Of a stretch of DNA of 10,587 nucleotides, positions 1 to 6,708 are shown in pieces (the stretch's first letter is position 1; each line of letters opens with the position of its first letter). This DNA comes from DAOVQB01 sp023128935. GTDB taxonomy: Bacteria; Eisenbacteria; RBG-16-71-46; CAIMUX01; WJJG01. The stretch is taken from NCBI GenBank assembly GCA_030628905.1, contig DAOVQB010000159.1, positions 1 through 10,587 of the forward strand. The letters are read 5' to 3'. The translations under genes and the position numbers were made by a program. The notes under the pieces were generated by a model. The model saw only the letters and a list, made by a program, of their open reading frames with translations. It ran no database searches and was not told the origin of the DNA.

Positions 1-306
1 AGCATACTACTCATTCCTCGCTCCCGGCTTCGAGGCGCGCCCCCTGCGTGCTCGGCGCGCTACTCAGACCGGCTGACTGCGGAGACCGATCCGCCACCGG
101 CTGATATGACCCGACCACAGGGCTAGGCTAATCAGAGTTCAGGTTGTACTTCAGTTGGCCGCGCCCATTCTTTCAGGGGACGCGACTACGCGCGGCAGTG
201 TACCCTCTAATTGGGGGGCATACTAGCTTTCAGGCCCGGCTTCGGCAGGGGGCATGCTTGTTAGGAGGCCGAGGAAAAGCCGGGCATTGCGGATTGGAGG
301 GGTAGG
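1..306. other. Intergenic or edge region with no recognisable gene
   Basis: I see no protein or RNA gene I can support here. Two plus-strand frames are open from the left edge for 24 and 41 codons (stops at 74-76 and 121-123), but the peptides resemble nothing I know. They could at most be the tail of a gene lying to the left. Visible structure is limited to three items: a GC-rich inverted repeat (GCGCGCC at 35-41 against GGCGCGC at 54-60, with a 12-base loop and no following T-run); a 9-bp direct repeat ACCGGCTGA at 68-76 and 96-104; and a CTTCGG-loop hairpin with one mismatch around 235-252. The promoter of the gene starting at 307 should lie here, but I found no convincing -35/-10 pair. 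Confidence 0.5.
296..302 (+). promoter_or_regulatory. Ribosome binding site of the RseC-like gene
   Basis: GGAGGGG lies just upstream of the GTG at 307. The core GGAGG (296-300) is spaced six bases from the start codon. It is the only strong Shine-Dalgarno match near the beginning of the conserved reading frame, and it supports the GTG start. Confidence 0.7.
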
Positions 307-759
307 GTGGAAACCTGTGGAACTGCTCGTGTAGTGCGAGCATTCGGGTCGCGGGCTGAAGTTGTCGTGGAGCGTGCGAACGCATGCGGCCACTGCCATG
401 CAGCGGACCTCTGCGAAGCCTTCTCCGGTCGAGGTGTCTTGCGCCTGGAGGTGGACAATCCAGCTGGCGCCCGCGAGGGACAGCTGGTGGAGATTGCAGC
501 CGCGCGTTCACTGGGCCTGCGGGCAGCCTTCATGGTCTATATGCTCCCCGCTCTGTTCTTCGTCGCCGGCGTGATTGCGGGATCAGAGGTGCTGCGTTGG
601 CCACCCTGGGGCAGCGCCCTGCTGGGGTTTGGTATGCTGGCTGTTTCCTGGTTCGTGGCCCGCAGGTATGATCGCTCCGCCAGCAGGCGCAAGGAGTTCC
701 GCTTGATGATCTCGAGGGTCTTGCGGGAATCGGAAACCACCGCCGCGGACATCGAGTGA
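307..759 (+). CDS. rseC: RseC/MucC-family (SoxR-reducing-type) inner-membrane protein
   Basis: This 150-residue protein has RseC/MucC-family architecture. A short N-terminal soluble domain carries a cysteine cluster (C27-x2-C30-x5-C36, plus C4). Two hydrophobic membrane segments follow at about residues 71-91 and 102-118, then a basic cytoplasmic tail rich in Arg/Lys. In proteobacteria, RseC proteins take part in sigma-E control and in keeping SoxR reduced alongside Rsx/Rnf electron-transfer complexes, and the cysteines are the presumed metal or redox site. Its exact role here is unknown, because no Rnf, SoxR or sigma-E gene lies in the window. The start is GTG, preceded by a strong GGAGG. 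It is the only plus-strand gene and converges on the minus-strand operon with 20 bases between the stops and no obvious terminator. The family call rests on length, Cys pattern and the two-helix topology. Confidence 0.82.
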   Translation: METCGTARVVRAFGSRAEVVVERANACGHCHAADLCEAFSGRGVLRLEVDNPAGAREGQLVEIAAARSLGLRAAFMVYMLPALFFVAGVIAGSEVLRWPPWGSALLGFGMLAVSWFVARRYDRSASRRKEFRLMISRVLRESETTAADIE

Positions 760-779
760 CGTCTGAGGAGCGCAGTGGA

Positions 780-1238
780 TCAGGTGCTGTTGTCCAGGAT
801 CACGCGTGTGCGGTCCTCATCGGGGATAGCATGCCAACGACAGCCCACCCGGGTGCAGACGAAGAGGTCGACCTCCACGCGCACCGCGGAGATCCGCACG
901 CGCAGGGCCTTCGATTCACAAACCTCACAGCGCCTGTCAGGATCGATGAGCGACGCGCTGCAACGCGGACACTGGAAATCCAGCATCTCGGTACCGGCCT
1001 CAAGTGGGATCGTCGAGTTCTTGTCGAAGACATTGAAGCGGGCCGAGAGTTTCATCTCCCCCTGCTCCCCATGCGGGCCGAGAGCCTTGAAGCAGATCCA
1101 CTCCTCTTCAGTGATGTCGCCGCCGCATATGGGACAGGAGGTGTGCAGGAATGTTCCAGTCCGGAGGAACTTGGGCTTGTCCGAGGGCGGTGTCGGCTGG
1201 CGTCGCTGAACCTCTGATTTTTCCATATTCCCATCCAT
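780..1238 (-). CDS. Zinc-ribbon protein, last gene of the redox operon
   Basis: This is a small protein of about 152 residues with several paired cysteines: C35-x2-C38, an isolated C49, C90-x2-C93, C104-x2-C107, and C128-x4-C133 followed by Trp135-His136. The C-terminal half has the look of a double zinc-ribbon or rubredoxin-like knuckle. It has no signal peptide or membrane segment, so it is probably cytoplasmic. I do not recognise a named family and assign no function. Its position 14 bases after the NuoF-like gene suggests that it belongs to the complex, as an assembly factor, a metal-binding accessory subunit or a regulator. The start is uncertain. ATG at 1238 is used here. A TTG at 1244 has better spacing from an upstream AAAGG, and ATG at 1226 is preceded by GGATGGG. 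The protein may therefore be 148 to 154 residues long. Confidence 0.72.
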   Translation of the reverse strand: MDGNMEKSEVQRRQPTPPSDKPKFLRTGTFLHTSCPICGGDITEEEWICFKALGPHGEQGEMKLSARFNVFDKNSTIPLEAGTEMLDFQCPRCSASLIDPDRRCEVCESKALRVRISAVRVEVDLFVCTRVGCRWHAIPDEDRTRVILDNST

Positions 1239-1252
1239 ATGCAACCCAACCT

Positions 1253-3043
1253 TTACATGATGGCATTAAACGGACAAGCCCGGAAGCAGGACATGCACCT
1301 CGTGCACTTCTCAAGGTCGATTTCGGCAACTTGCTTTTTCTCCCACTTGATAGCATTGGACGGGCAGGCCTTGAAACAGAGTCCGCAGCGCTTGCAGGCT
1401 TTGGGATCCACCCAGAATTTCAGTAGAGGCTTACAGACCTTGGCCTCGCATCTGTGTTCATTAATATGCGCCTCATATTCATGGCGGAAGTAGCGCAGTG
1501 TGGTTAGAACCGGATTGGGTGCTGTCTGGCCCAATCCGCAGAGGGAGGTGCTAGTGATTATATTGGCCAGACGCTCAAGTGTTGGGATGTCTTCAGGCTT
1601 TCCCTTTCCTTCGGTGATCCTCTCAAGAATCTCGAGCATCTGATAGGTGCCTTCGCGGCAGGGCGTGCACTTCCCGCAGGATTCCTCTGCGGTGAATTCC
1701 AGGAAGAACCTCGCCACGTTGACCATGCAGGTGCTCTGATCCATTACAACCATACCGCCCGAGCCCATGATTGCGCCGGTTGCCGGGATCGACTCATAAT
1801 CGACAGGCGTGTCGATCAAGCTTTCCGGGATGCAGCCGCCTGAAGGGCCACCAACCTGTACGGCTTTCAGCTTTTTCTTCCCGGGGACGCCACCCCCAAT
1901 ATCGAAGACGATCGTGCGCAACGGCGTTCCCATGGGAACCTCAATGAGCCCGATATTCCTCACATTCCCGGTCAGGGCGAAGACCTTCGTACCCGCGCTT
2001 TTCTTGGTGCCGATACTGGCGTACCAGTCGGAGCCACGGTAGATGATCTGGGCTATATTCGCGTAAGTCTCGACATTGTTGAGCACCGATGGCTTGGCCC
2101 ACAGGCCCTTGTGTGCAGGGAAGGGGGGTCTGGGCCTGGGCATGCCGCGCTGGCCTTCGATCGACCGCATCAGGGCGGTTTCCTCTCCGCAGACGAAGGC
2201 CCCAGCGCCGTGGTAGAGTTCGATGTTCATGTCGTAGCCGGATCCCAGGATGTCCTCTCCTAGCAGTCCATAATCCCGGGCCTGTGCGATGGCCGTATTG
2301 AGGCGGTCGATTGCCAATGGGTACTCGGCGCGAACGTAAATATATCCATGGTGGGCGCCGATCGCCTTGGCGCCAATGATCATGCCCTCGAGCACTGAAT
2401 GCGGGTCGCTTTCCAGGATAGAGCGGTCCATGAATGCGCCCGGGTCGCCCTCGTCCGCGTTGCAGAGGATATACTTCGGCTTGCCGGCAGCGGCTGCGGC
2501 GAACTGCCACTTCAGACCGGTCGGGAAGCCCGCCCCGCCACGACCCCTGAGGCCTGAGGCCTTGATTTCATTGATGATCTGTTCGGGCATCATCTCGGTC
2601 AGCGCCTTTGCAGTCCCCAGATAGCCATCGCGGGCGATGTACTCATCGATCCGTTCGGGATCGAGCAACCCCCGATTGCGCAGGGCCACAAGGAGCTGGT
2701 GACTGAAGAAGCCGATGTCCTTCATCTTGGGGATCTTCTCGGCGCCCTTATCTGGCTCGAAGAGGTGTTTTTTAACGACGCGCCCCTTGATGAGATATTC
2801 CTCTACGAAGAAGGGAACATCCTCCGGCCGAAGCCTTTGGTAGAAAACGCCGTCGGGGTAGGCTACTAGCAGCGGGCCGGCTGCACAGAAACCGTTGCAG
2901 CCGGTAGTGGCGACGTAGACCTCATCCTGCAAGCCGCGTTTCTTGATCTCCTCGATCAGGGCATCCCTGACCTTGAGAGATCCACTGGCCACACAGCTCG
3001 TCCCCGCACAGAGCAGCAAATGCGCGCGGTATGTCTTTTCCAT
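1253..3043 (-). CDS. NuoF/HydB-like NADH-binding FMN iron-sulfur subunit
   Basis: This 596-residue flavoprotein is the NAD(H)-reacting subunit of a soluble oxidoreductase. Residues 1-95 form a thioredoxin-like [2Fe-2S] domain (C12-x4-C17, C49-x3-C53). Residues of about 110-525 form the NuoF core: the glycine-rich GRGGAGFPTG at 167-176, NADEGDPGAF at 195-204 and the CGEETA segment around 285-290, which together bind FMN and NADH. The core also carries a [4Fe-4S] site from C456, C459, C462 and C502. The C-terminus adds two ferredoxin-type [4Fe-4S] motifs (C550/C553/C556/C560 and C580/C583/C586/C590), preceded by C532 and C537. This long form with added domains at both ends is the HydB type of electron-bifurcating NADH hydrogenases and formate dehydrogenases, not the shorter complex I NuoF. 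An in-frame TAG at 3059-3061 excludes a longer start. Inferred role: exchange of electrons between NAD(H), ferredoxin and the NuoG/NuoE fusion encoded in the same operon. A bifurcating activity is plausible but not shown by the sequence. Confidence 0.95.
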   Translation of the reverse strand: MEKTYRAHLLLCAGTSCVASGSLKVRDALIEEIKKRGLQDEVYVATTGCNGFCAAGPLLVAYPDGVFYQRLRPEDVPFFVEEYLIKGRVVKKHLFEPDKGAEKIPKMKDIGFFSHQLLVALRNRGLLDPERIDEYIARDGYLGTAKALTEMMPEQIINEIKASGLRGRGGAGFPTGLKWQFAAAAAGKPKYILCNADEGDPGAFMDRSILESDPHSVLEGMIIGAKAIGAHHGYIYVRAEYPLAIDRLNTAIAQARDYGLLGEDILGSGYDMNIELYHGAGAFVCGEETALMRSIEGQRGMPRPRPPFPAHKGLWAKPSVLNNVETYANIAQIIYRGSDWYASIGTKKSAGTKVFALTGNVRNIGLIEVPMGTPLRTIVFDIGGGVPGKKKLKAVQVGGPSGGCIPESLIDTPVDYESIPATGAIMGSGGMVVMDQSTCMVNVARFFLEFTAEESCGKCTPCREGTYQMLEILERITEGKGKPEDIPTLERLANIITSTSLCGLGQTAPNPVLTTLRYFRHEYEAHINEHRCEAKVCKPLLKFWVDPKACKRCGLCFKACPSNAIKWEKKQVAEIDLEKCTRCMSCFRACPFNAIM

Positions 3044-3104
3044 AGCTCCGTCCTGTCCCTACTGGTTTCACTCGAACGCCGCCCAGCCGCTGGTCGCCGT
3101 CCAC

Positions 3105-3170
3105 CCATGGCCTCAGCCTTTGTCTACTGATCTCAGACCATGGCCTCAGCCTTTGTCTACCGACCTCAGA
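3105..3170. repeat. 33-bp tandem direct repeat, two copies
   Basis: Copy 1 is 3105-3137 and copy 2 is 3138-3170. They abut with no spacer and differ at two positions, both T-to-C transitions near the right end of the unit. The unit begins CCATGGCCTCAG. The length is a multiple of three, but the repeat lies outside any supported gene. Confidence 0.9.
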
Positions 3171-3180
3171 TCGAGGTCGG
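3160..3180. other. Perfect 8-bp inverted repeat with 5-base loop
   Basis: CCGACCTC at 3160-3167 pairs exactly with GAGGTCGG at 3173-3180 around the loop AGATC. The left arm lies in the end of the second 33-bp repeat copy, and the T-to-C changes that distinguish that copy help create the pairing. In the operon's transcript it would form a stable hairpin about 20 bases after the stop codon of the small thioredoxin-fold gene. No T-run follows on the minus strand, so a classic terminator is unlikely. An mRNA stability or attenuation role is possible. Confidence 0.65.
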
Positions 3181-3199
3181 CGCACTCTCCAGGAGCCGC

Positions 3200-3583
3200 C
3201 TAGTGTGTCGTCTCGCTTCCCAGCGACAGGGCATACTCGGCGACCGGATTGCCCTGCATGACATGCTCCTCGAAGATCTTGCTCGTCTTTTCCGGATCCA
3301 ATCGGATGTACTTGATCGGTGCCTGCCCCTGAACCTCGATCGTGAGCATCGGCTCGTGACTGCAGAGTCCGGCGCATCCCGAGGACGTGAGGATAACGTC
3401 CGTGACATGGCGGCTCTCGATTTCCTTGAGCAGTGTGCTCATGACCGGCCTGGCGCCGGCGGCGATCCCGCAGGTTCCCATGTGAACCGTGATCTTCACG
3501 CGGAAGTTGCCCTCTCTCAGATTGACCGTGCCCTTCACGCCTTCCTTGATCCTCTTCAGATCCTCGATTCTCAACTTAGCCAT
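3200..3583 (-). CDS. Small thioredoxin-fold (2Fe-2S) ferredoxin-domain protein
   Basis: This 127-residue soluble protein has the fold signature of the NuoE/HydC-type [2Fe-2S] thioredoxin-like domain. A short N-terminal helix region comes first, followed by a MGTCGIAAGA segment with C38, and then the C70-x3-C74 motif. The canonical site has four cysteines (C-x4-C and C-x3-C). Here the first is replaced by Val33, so only three cysteines are available. To my recollection, similar three-Cys proteins sit beside NADH-dependent hydrogenases, so this may be a family trait and not damage. It could bind an unusual cluster, act as a partner-binding domain, or carry signals between the redox complex and the neighbouring ATPases. 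The start ATG has a strong AGGGGGAG ribosome site (3586-3593) that overlaps the stop codon of the upstream ATPase gene, which points to coupled translation. Confidence 0.85.
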   Translation of the reverse strand: MAKLRIEDLKRIKEGVKGTVNLREGNFRVKITVHMGTCGIAAGARPVMSTLLKEIESRHVTDVILTSSGCAGLCSHEPMLTIEVQGQAPIKYIRLDPEKTSKIFEEHVMQGNPVAEYALSLGSETTH

Positions 3584-3592
3584 TGCTCCCCC

Positions 3593-4162
3593 TCAGCTGG
3601 ATGCGGTCTGGTCTGACCCGTTCAGATCCTCCCCCTCTGGAGTTGCGCTGAGCAGGTCCTGAATCAGGTTCAGAACAGGTGGCGCAGTTATCGACACGCC
3701 GTCGAGTTGTTCCTTGATCTCTCTGGTGTCGAGATCCGTTGTGACGCCGTCAATGCTCCTTTGATAGATGAAGTCAACATCGGGGTTCCCGAGAATCAGC
3801 GCAACCATTGTGGCGGCGATGTCCCCGAGCGGCTTGCGATCGATGTGACTGGCACAGAAGCTGGCCACAACCTCCGTCCCTACGTTCGGTTCGGAGGTGA
3901 TCTCGATGGAACCCCCGGCTTCGCGAGCCGATTGCTCCAGAAGGGGGATCCCCATGCCAACGCGCCGTGTCGTGCGCGTGGTGCAAAAGGGATCCTTTAC
4001 CTTTGTGACCATCTCCCCGTCCATGCCCTGCCCGTTGTCCTTGATCGTGATTACCATCCGGTCCTTCCGGCTGTCTTCATGGATCCGGATCTCTATCAAC
4101 GTTGCCCCGGCAGCCGTAGCGTTCTCAACCACATCCAAGATGTGAAGCGAGAGGTCTTCCAT
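3593..4162 (-). CDS. GHKL (HATPase_c) ATP-binding regulatory protein
   Basis: This 189-residue protein opens directly with a histidine-kinase-type ATP-binding domain. It has an N-box with E13-N14, a G1 box D42-N-G-Q-G46, a G2 box around G69-M-G71 and a G95-T96 element. The final 80 residues are a family-specific tail. It has no sensor, transmembrane or phospho-acceptor His domain, so it is not a complete histidine kinase. Proteins of this kind stand next to NADH-dependent [FeFe]-hydrogenase genes in several anaerobes, where their function is unresolved. The start at 4162 is chosen because the ATP-binding domain begins there and the ATG lies one base after the stop of the PHP gene (TGA-G-ATG), a translational-coupling arrangement. 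A longer upstream reading frame is only the shadow of the PHP gene. Confidence 0.88.
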   Translation of the reverse strand: MEDLSLHILDVVENATAAGATLIEIRIHEDSRKDRMVITIKDNGQGMDGEMVTKVKDPFCTTRTTRRVGMGIPLLEQSAREAGGSIEITSEPNVGTEVVASFCASHIDRKPLGDIAATMVALILGNPDVDFIYQRSIDGVTTDLDTREIKEQLDGVSITAPPVLNLIQDLLSATPEGEDLNGSDQTASS

Positions 4163-4163
4163 C

Positions 4164-4952
4164 TCAGCCGTCCACCGCCGTTCCGCGGCCCTCCCGGTGG
4201 TTCGCGCGGCTGTCTTCAAGGACCTTGCGCCCCTCCAAGCCCGCGAGGGCCATGCGCAACTCCGCAAACGCGGGCTCAGCGGCACGGATGAGGGTCGGCG
4301 CCTGGGCAAGATCCCCGATGTCGTGTGCGTCGGACGATGAGATGAACGTCCTGTTTTGATACTCAGGAAAACGCGCCCGTGCATCCGGTAGGGTCAGGCG
4401 CTTGGAGATCTCGATCGCATCGAGCGCCAGATCGGGTGGGATGAAACCCAATTGGCCAACCAGGCTGAAGGCATCCCGATCGATGTGTGCGGCGATTGCC
4501 AGGCCGCCTTGGGTATGGATGGCTTCAACGAGCTGCTCGACGCTCAACGTTGTCGCCCCCAGAAGGAGGCGCTGGTTCATTCCCTCGACCTCATCGAATT
4601 CGTTGGCGACGACCTGAAGTCCGAAGAGATCCTCGTCGTTTTCGCCGGGTTGCAGCTGTTCATATACCAGTTCCTGCAAGGAGAGCGCGTCTGCTACCTC
4701 TTCGAACAGAGCGAGTATGTGTGCTTCTTCCGATGTGGTGACTTCCATGCCAGGCAGGACACGGAGGTCCGTGTCCCTGGCAGCGCGCATGACCGCTGCC
4801 ACATTTTCCGCGCTGTTGTGATCTGTCACCGCGATCATCGCCAGCTTTGTCTCCAACGCTTTGCGTACGATCTTCACCGGGGTCATATCAAGGGTTGCGC
4901 AAGGTGATAGGCACGTGTGGACGTGCAGGTCGACCGCCATCACCCTTAGCAT
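4164..4952 (-). CDS. PHP-domain predicted metal-dependent phosphoesterase
   Basis: This protein of about 262 residues has a full set of PHP-domain metal-binding motifs: H10-x-H12-T near the N-terminus, T43-D44-H45-N46, G68-M-E70, A155-H156, and S207-D208-A209-H210. PHP proteins hydrolyse phosphate esters. Relatives include histidinol phosphatase, polymerase exonuclease domains and nucleotide phosphatases of the TrpH/YciV kind. The substrate cannot be read from the sequence. The context, between DRTGG and GHKL ATPase genes, suggests turnover of a phosphorylated protein or nucleotide signal. ATG 4952 is preferred because GAGG precedes it at 5 bases and the gap after the upstream stop is only 7 bases. 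ATG 4940 (with AAGGG very close) is an alternative that would still keep the first His pair. Confidence 0.9.
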   Translation of the reverse strand: MLRVMAVDLHVHTCLSPCATLDMTPVKIVRKALETKLAMIAVTDHNSAENVAAVMRAARDTDLRVLPGMEVTTSEEAHILALFEEVADALSLQELVYEQLQPGENDEDLFGLQVVANEFDEVEGMNQRLLLGATTLSVEQLVEAIHTQGGLAIAAHIDRDAFSLVGQLGFIPPDLALDAIEISKRLTLPDARARFPEYQNRTFISSSDAHDIGDLAQAPTLIRAAEPAFAELRMALAGLEGRKVLEDSRANHREGRGTAVDG

Positions 4953-4959
4953 GCCCGCC

Positions 4960-5301
4960 TCAGTCTCCCATGATTCCGAGATTGCTGAGCTTGCCTGCGA
5001 GTTCGAAAGCCCCCATGGGCGTCGAGAGGATAACCACCTCCTCATGCTCAGCCTTCTGAACCGTGTCCTCGTCAGGTTCTCGGCTTTTGACCAAAACGAT
5101 ACCTGCCAAGGATTTCATCACCGCCACGGCCACGATGTTCTGATGCTTTTGGATGGTGATCCAAAGGCTGCCTTCCTCGGCATTGCCCATGACATCGCTC
5201 AGCATGTCGCTGATGTAACCCTTCGTAACCTCGACGTCCAGGTGGTCGGGCGCCGTCTTGACTGACAGATCTAGCGTTTGAACGATTTCACTCAGTTTCA
5301 T
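4960..5301 (-). CDS. DRTGG-domain protein, second copy in the operon
   Basis: This 113-residue single-domain protein resembles the DRTGG fold. That domain is named after a motif in a family found fused to CBS domains and in phosphotransacetylase and HPr-kinase-related contexts. The recognisable stretch GYISDMLSDVMGNAEEGSLWIT (residues 28-49) is followed by a hydrophobic HQNIVAVAVMKSLAGIVLV core, and then by predicted alternating helices and strands to the end. It has no catalytic motif of its own and probably binds a small ligand or a partner. GGGGGAAG lies six bases or less upstream of the start. It follows the CBS-ATPase gene after 63 bases and precedes the PHP gene by 7. It differs clearly from the other DRTGG protein at 6352-6708, so the two are ancient paralogues and not a recent duplication. 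Confidence 0.8.
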   Translation of the reverse strand: MKLSEIVQTLDLSVKTAPDHLDVEVTKGYISDMLSDVMGNAEEGSLWITIQKHQNIVAVAVMKSLAGIVLVKSREPDEDTVQKAEHEEVVILSTPMGAFELAGKLSNLGIMGD

Positions 5302-5364
5302 ATGCTTCCCCCGTGAGGATTCCGATATCGCCTGCGGCGCCCACGGCCTAAAACAGTTCCGCCC

Positions 5365-6330
5365 TCATTTGGCCCTAGAGTCCTGCGTGTTGCGTTCCTG
5401 AACCGATTTGGTCTGGTCGCTATTCCCTGTGAAAATCCTGATATTGAGCGTAGTGCCCACGCCGGGGATTGACTGGAGATCCATCTTGTCTGCGCACTTT
5501 TTGATATTTGGAATCCCCATACCTGCTCCGAAGCCCAGTTCCCGAACCCAGTCGGCGGCCGCGGACCACCCCGGCTGCATGGCCTTCTCGATGTCTTCGA
5601 TGCCCGGACCATGATCCCTGATTCTGAGCGAGATTTCTTCTGGGGCAATGCGGAACTCCATCACCCCGCCGTCTGAATAGAGGACCGTGTTCATCTCGGC
5701 TTCGTAGGAGGCAATCGCCAGGCGGTGGATGATGTCAGGTTGAATCCCGAGCCGTTTCAAATTGCGCTTCATGGAAGTTGAGGCTTGTCCGGCGCGATCG
5801 AAATCCTTGCCCACCACCTCGTAAGTCAAGTAGAGCTCCTTATACTCGGCGTTGATATCCTCGAAGATGTGGCTGGCCCGGTATTGACGGATTTCCTCTT
5901 CTTTCAGGGCGTGGGCCATCTTACTGAGCATGCCTTCAATGATAATGCCTTTAGTCAAGATGCCGACGAGTTTCCTGCTTTGACGATCCACTACAGGATA
6001 GCGCCCGTAGCCAGAGGCGTCGAATTGACGGATCGCGTGCACCATAAACTGATCAGAGCATAGGCACTCGGGATTGGGCGTCATCTTGAACCTGATCTGG
6101 CAGTCCGCCTCGCCCGCAGCGAGGAACTCGATTAAGTCTGCGATGGTGATCATGCCAACCACCAGATCGTTTTCCACAACCGGCGTTCCGGAGATGCGGT
6201 GTTTCCGCATGATGCGTCGAAACTCGGTCATCGTCTGATCGGGCCGCGTGGTAATTGCACCCGCGCGCATGACATCGGTAACCTTAAGTTCGTAGAGGAG
6301 TTCCTGGATCCTCGCTTGTTTGGCGTCCAT
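5365..6330 (-). CDS. CBS-pair protein with anti-sigma-type GHKL ATPase domain
   Basis: This is a 321-residue two-module protein. Residues of about 16-136 form a tandem CBS pair (first repeat near 16-72, second near 78-136), a module that usually binds adenine nucleotides. Residues of about 165-302 form a GHKL ATPase domain of the SpoIIAB/RsbW kind, with E210-x3-N214, D239-H-G-P-G243, G266-F-G-A-G270-M-G272 and G290-V-G292-T. No membrane segment is present. The arrangement suggests a cytoplasmic sensor of adenylate charge controlling a serine-kinase or anti-sigma-like activity, but no STAS anti-anti-sigma or sigma-factor gene is visible here. The start at ATG 6330 is the only option near an in-frame TAA (6352-6354). 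Its AGGAG is only one base from the ATG, which is unusually close, so translation may depend on coupling to the upstream gene. Confidence 0.9.
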   Translation of the reverse strand: MDAKQARIQELLYELKVTDVMRAGAITTRPDQTMTEFRRIMRKHRISGTPVVENDLVVGMITIADLIEFLAAGEADCQIRFKMTPNPECLCSDQFMVHAIRQFDASGYGRYPVVDRQSRKLVGILTKGIIIEGMLSKMAHALKEEEIRQYRASHIFEDINAEYKELYLTYEVVGKDFDRAGQASTSMKRNLKRLGIQPDIIHRLAIASYEAEMNTVLYSDGGVMEFRIAPEEISLRIRDHGPGIEDIEKAMQPGWSAAADWVRELGFGAGMGIPNIKKCADKMDLQSIPGVGTTLNIRIFTGNSDQTKSVQERNTQDSRAK

Positions 6331-6351
6331 GCTCCTGTGATTCCACTGCTG

Positions 6352-6708
6352 TTAGTCCGAGTCCATTCCGCTGCGCAGGCCCATGGCGTAGAGCCGCCCA
6401 CTGACTGTGAACATGCTCAACTCAGTGACTGCCAAGGTGATGTCCTCTTCCCGCGCCAGTTCGATCATACTGTCATTGACCGGCTTTCCCCTCACAACCA
6501 AGATGCTCTTGATCCCGGACACCGAGCTTGTGCGGACCGCTTGAGTGTTGGTCAGCCCGGTGAGCAACACGTCTGGCGATCCGAGTCTTGCCAGAATGTC
6601 ACTCATTAGGTCACCCGCAGCCGCCGTGGCAACTTCGGCATCGAGCTGTTCGTCAGACCCGCAGAGGATCTTGGCTGACAGTTCGGTAAAAACATCCCTA
6701 AGCGTCAT
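6352..6708 (-). CDS. DRTGG-domain protein, first copy in the operon
   Basis: This 118-residue soluble protein fits the DRTGG-domain type. It has an N-terminal helix, then AAAGDLMSDILARL (29-42), a hydrophobic strand with PDVLLTGLTNTQ (45-56), a SGIKSILVVRGKPV strand (64-77), an amphipathic helix and a closing T-x-L-x-V-T/S-rich strand (91-103). This pattern is shared with the paralogue at 4960-5301. It probably binds a ligand or partner without catalysing a reaction. Its ATG lies inside the end of the NuoG/NuoE fusion gene, with an 11-base overlap. AGGAG (6717-6721) sits eight bases upstream within that coding region, so its translation is likely coupled to the electron-transfer subunit. It is the first of five regulatory-looking genes in a row. 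Confidence 0.78.
   Translation of the reverse strand: MTLRDVFTELSAKILCGSDEQLDAEVATAAAGDLMSDILARLGSPDVLLTGLTNTQAVRTSSVSGIKSILVVRGKPVNDSMIELAREEDITLAVTELSMFTVSGRLYAMGLRSGMDSD

Larger units (their letters stand above)
3044..3199. other. 156-base gap inside the operon, with repeat and hairpin
   Basis: This is the largest gap in an otherwise tightly packed operon. It separates the small thioredoxin-fold gene from the NuoF-like gene. It contains a 33-bp tandem duplication, a perfect 8-bp inverted repeat and a short odd palindrome (CCAGC/GCTGG, 3083-3093). I see no ORF of its own. It could be an RNA processing or stability element, an internal promoter region, or a replication-slippage scar. No clear sigma-70 promoter is visible on the minus strand. 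Confidence 0.6.

Noticed and set aside
35..60. GC-rich inverted repeat as a terminator of a gene to the left
   Set aside because: The stem is only 7 bp with a 12-base loop and no T-run follows. No gene upstream can be identified.
271..292. GAGGAAAAGCCGGGC resembles the conserved GAGGAAAGTCCGGGC core of RNase P RNA
   Set aside because: The match has differences in the core, and a protein ribosome site and start codon follow within about 20 bases. No further RNase P conserved blocks are visible.
756..1217. Plus-strand open frames across the zinc-ribbon gene
   Set aside because: They are antisense to a minus-strand gene with clear paired-cysteine motifs that fits the operon. The plus-strand peptides show no domain.
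2922..3377. Minus-strand open frame that spans the 33-bp repeats
   Set aside because: It overlaps the well-supported NuoF-like and thioredoxin-fold genes in another frame, has Arg-rich shadow composition and shows no recognisable domain.
3593..4384. Longer GHKL protein starting at 4384
   Set aside because: The extra 74 residues are Arg/Ser-rich and are the antiphase shadow of the PHP gene. The family begins at the ATG at 4162.
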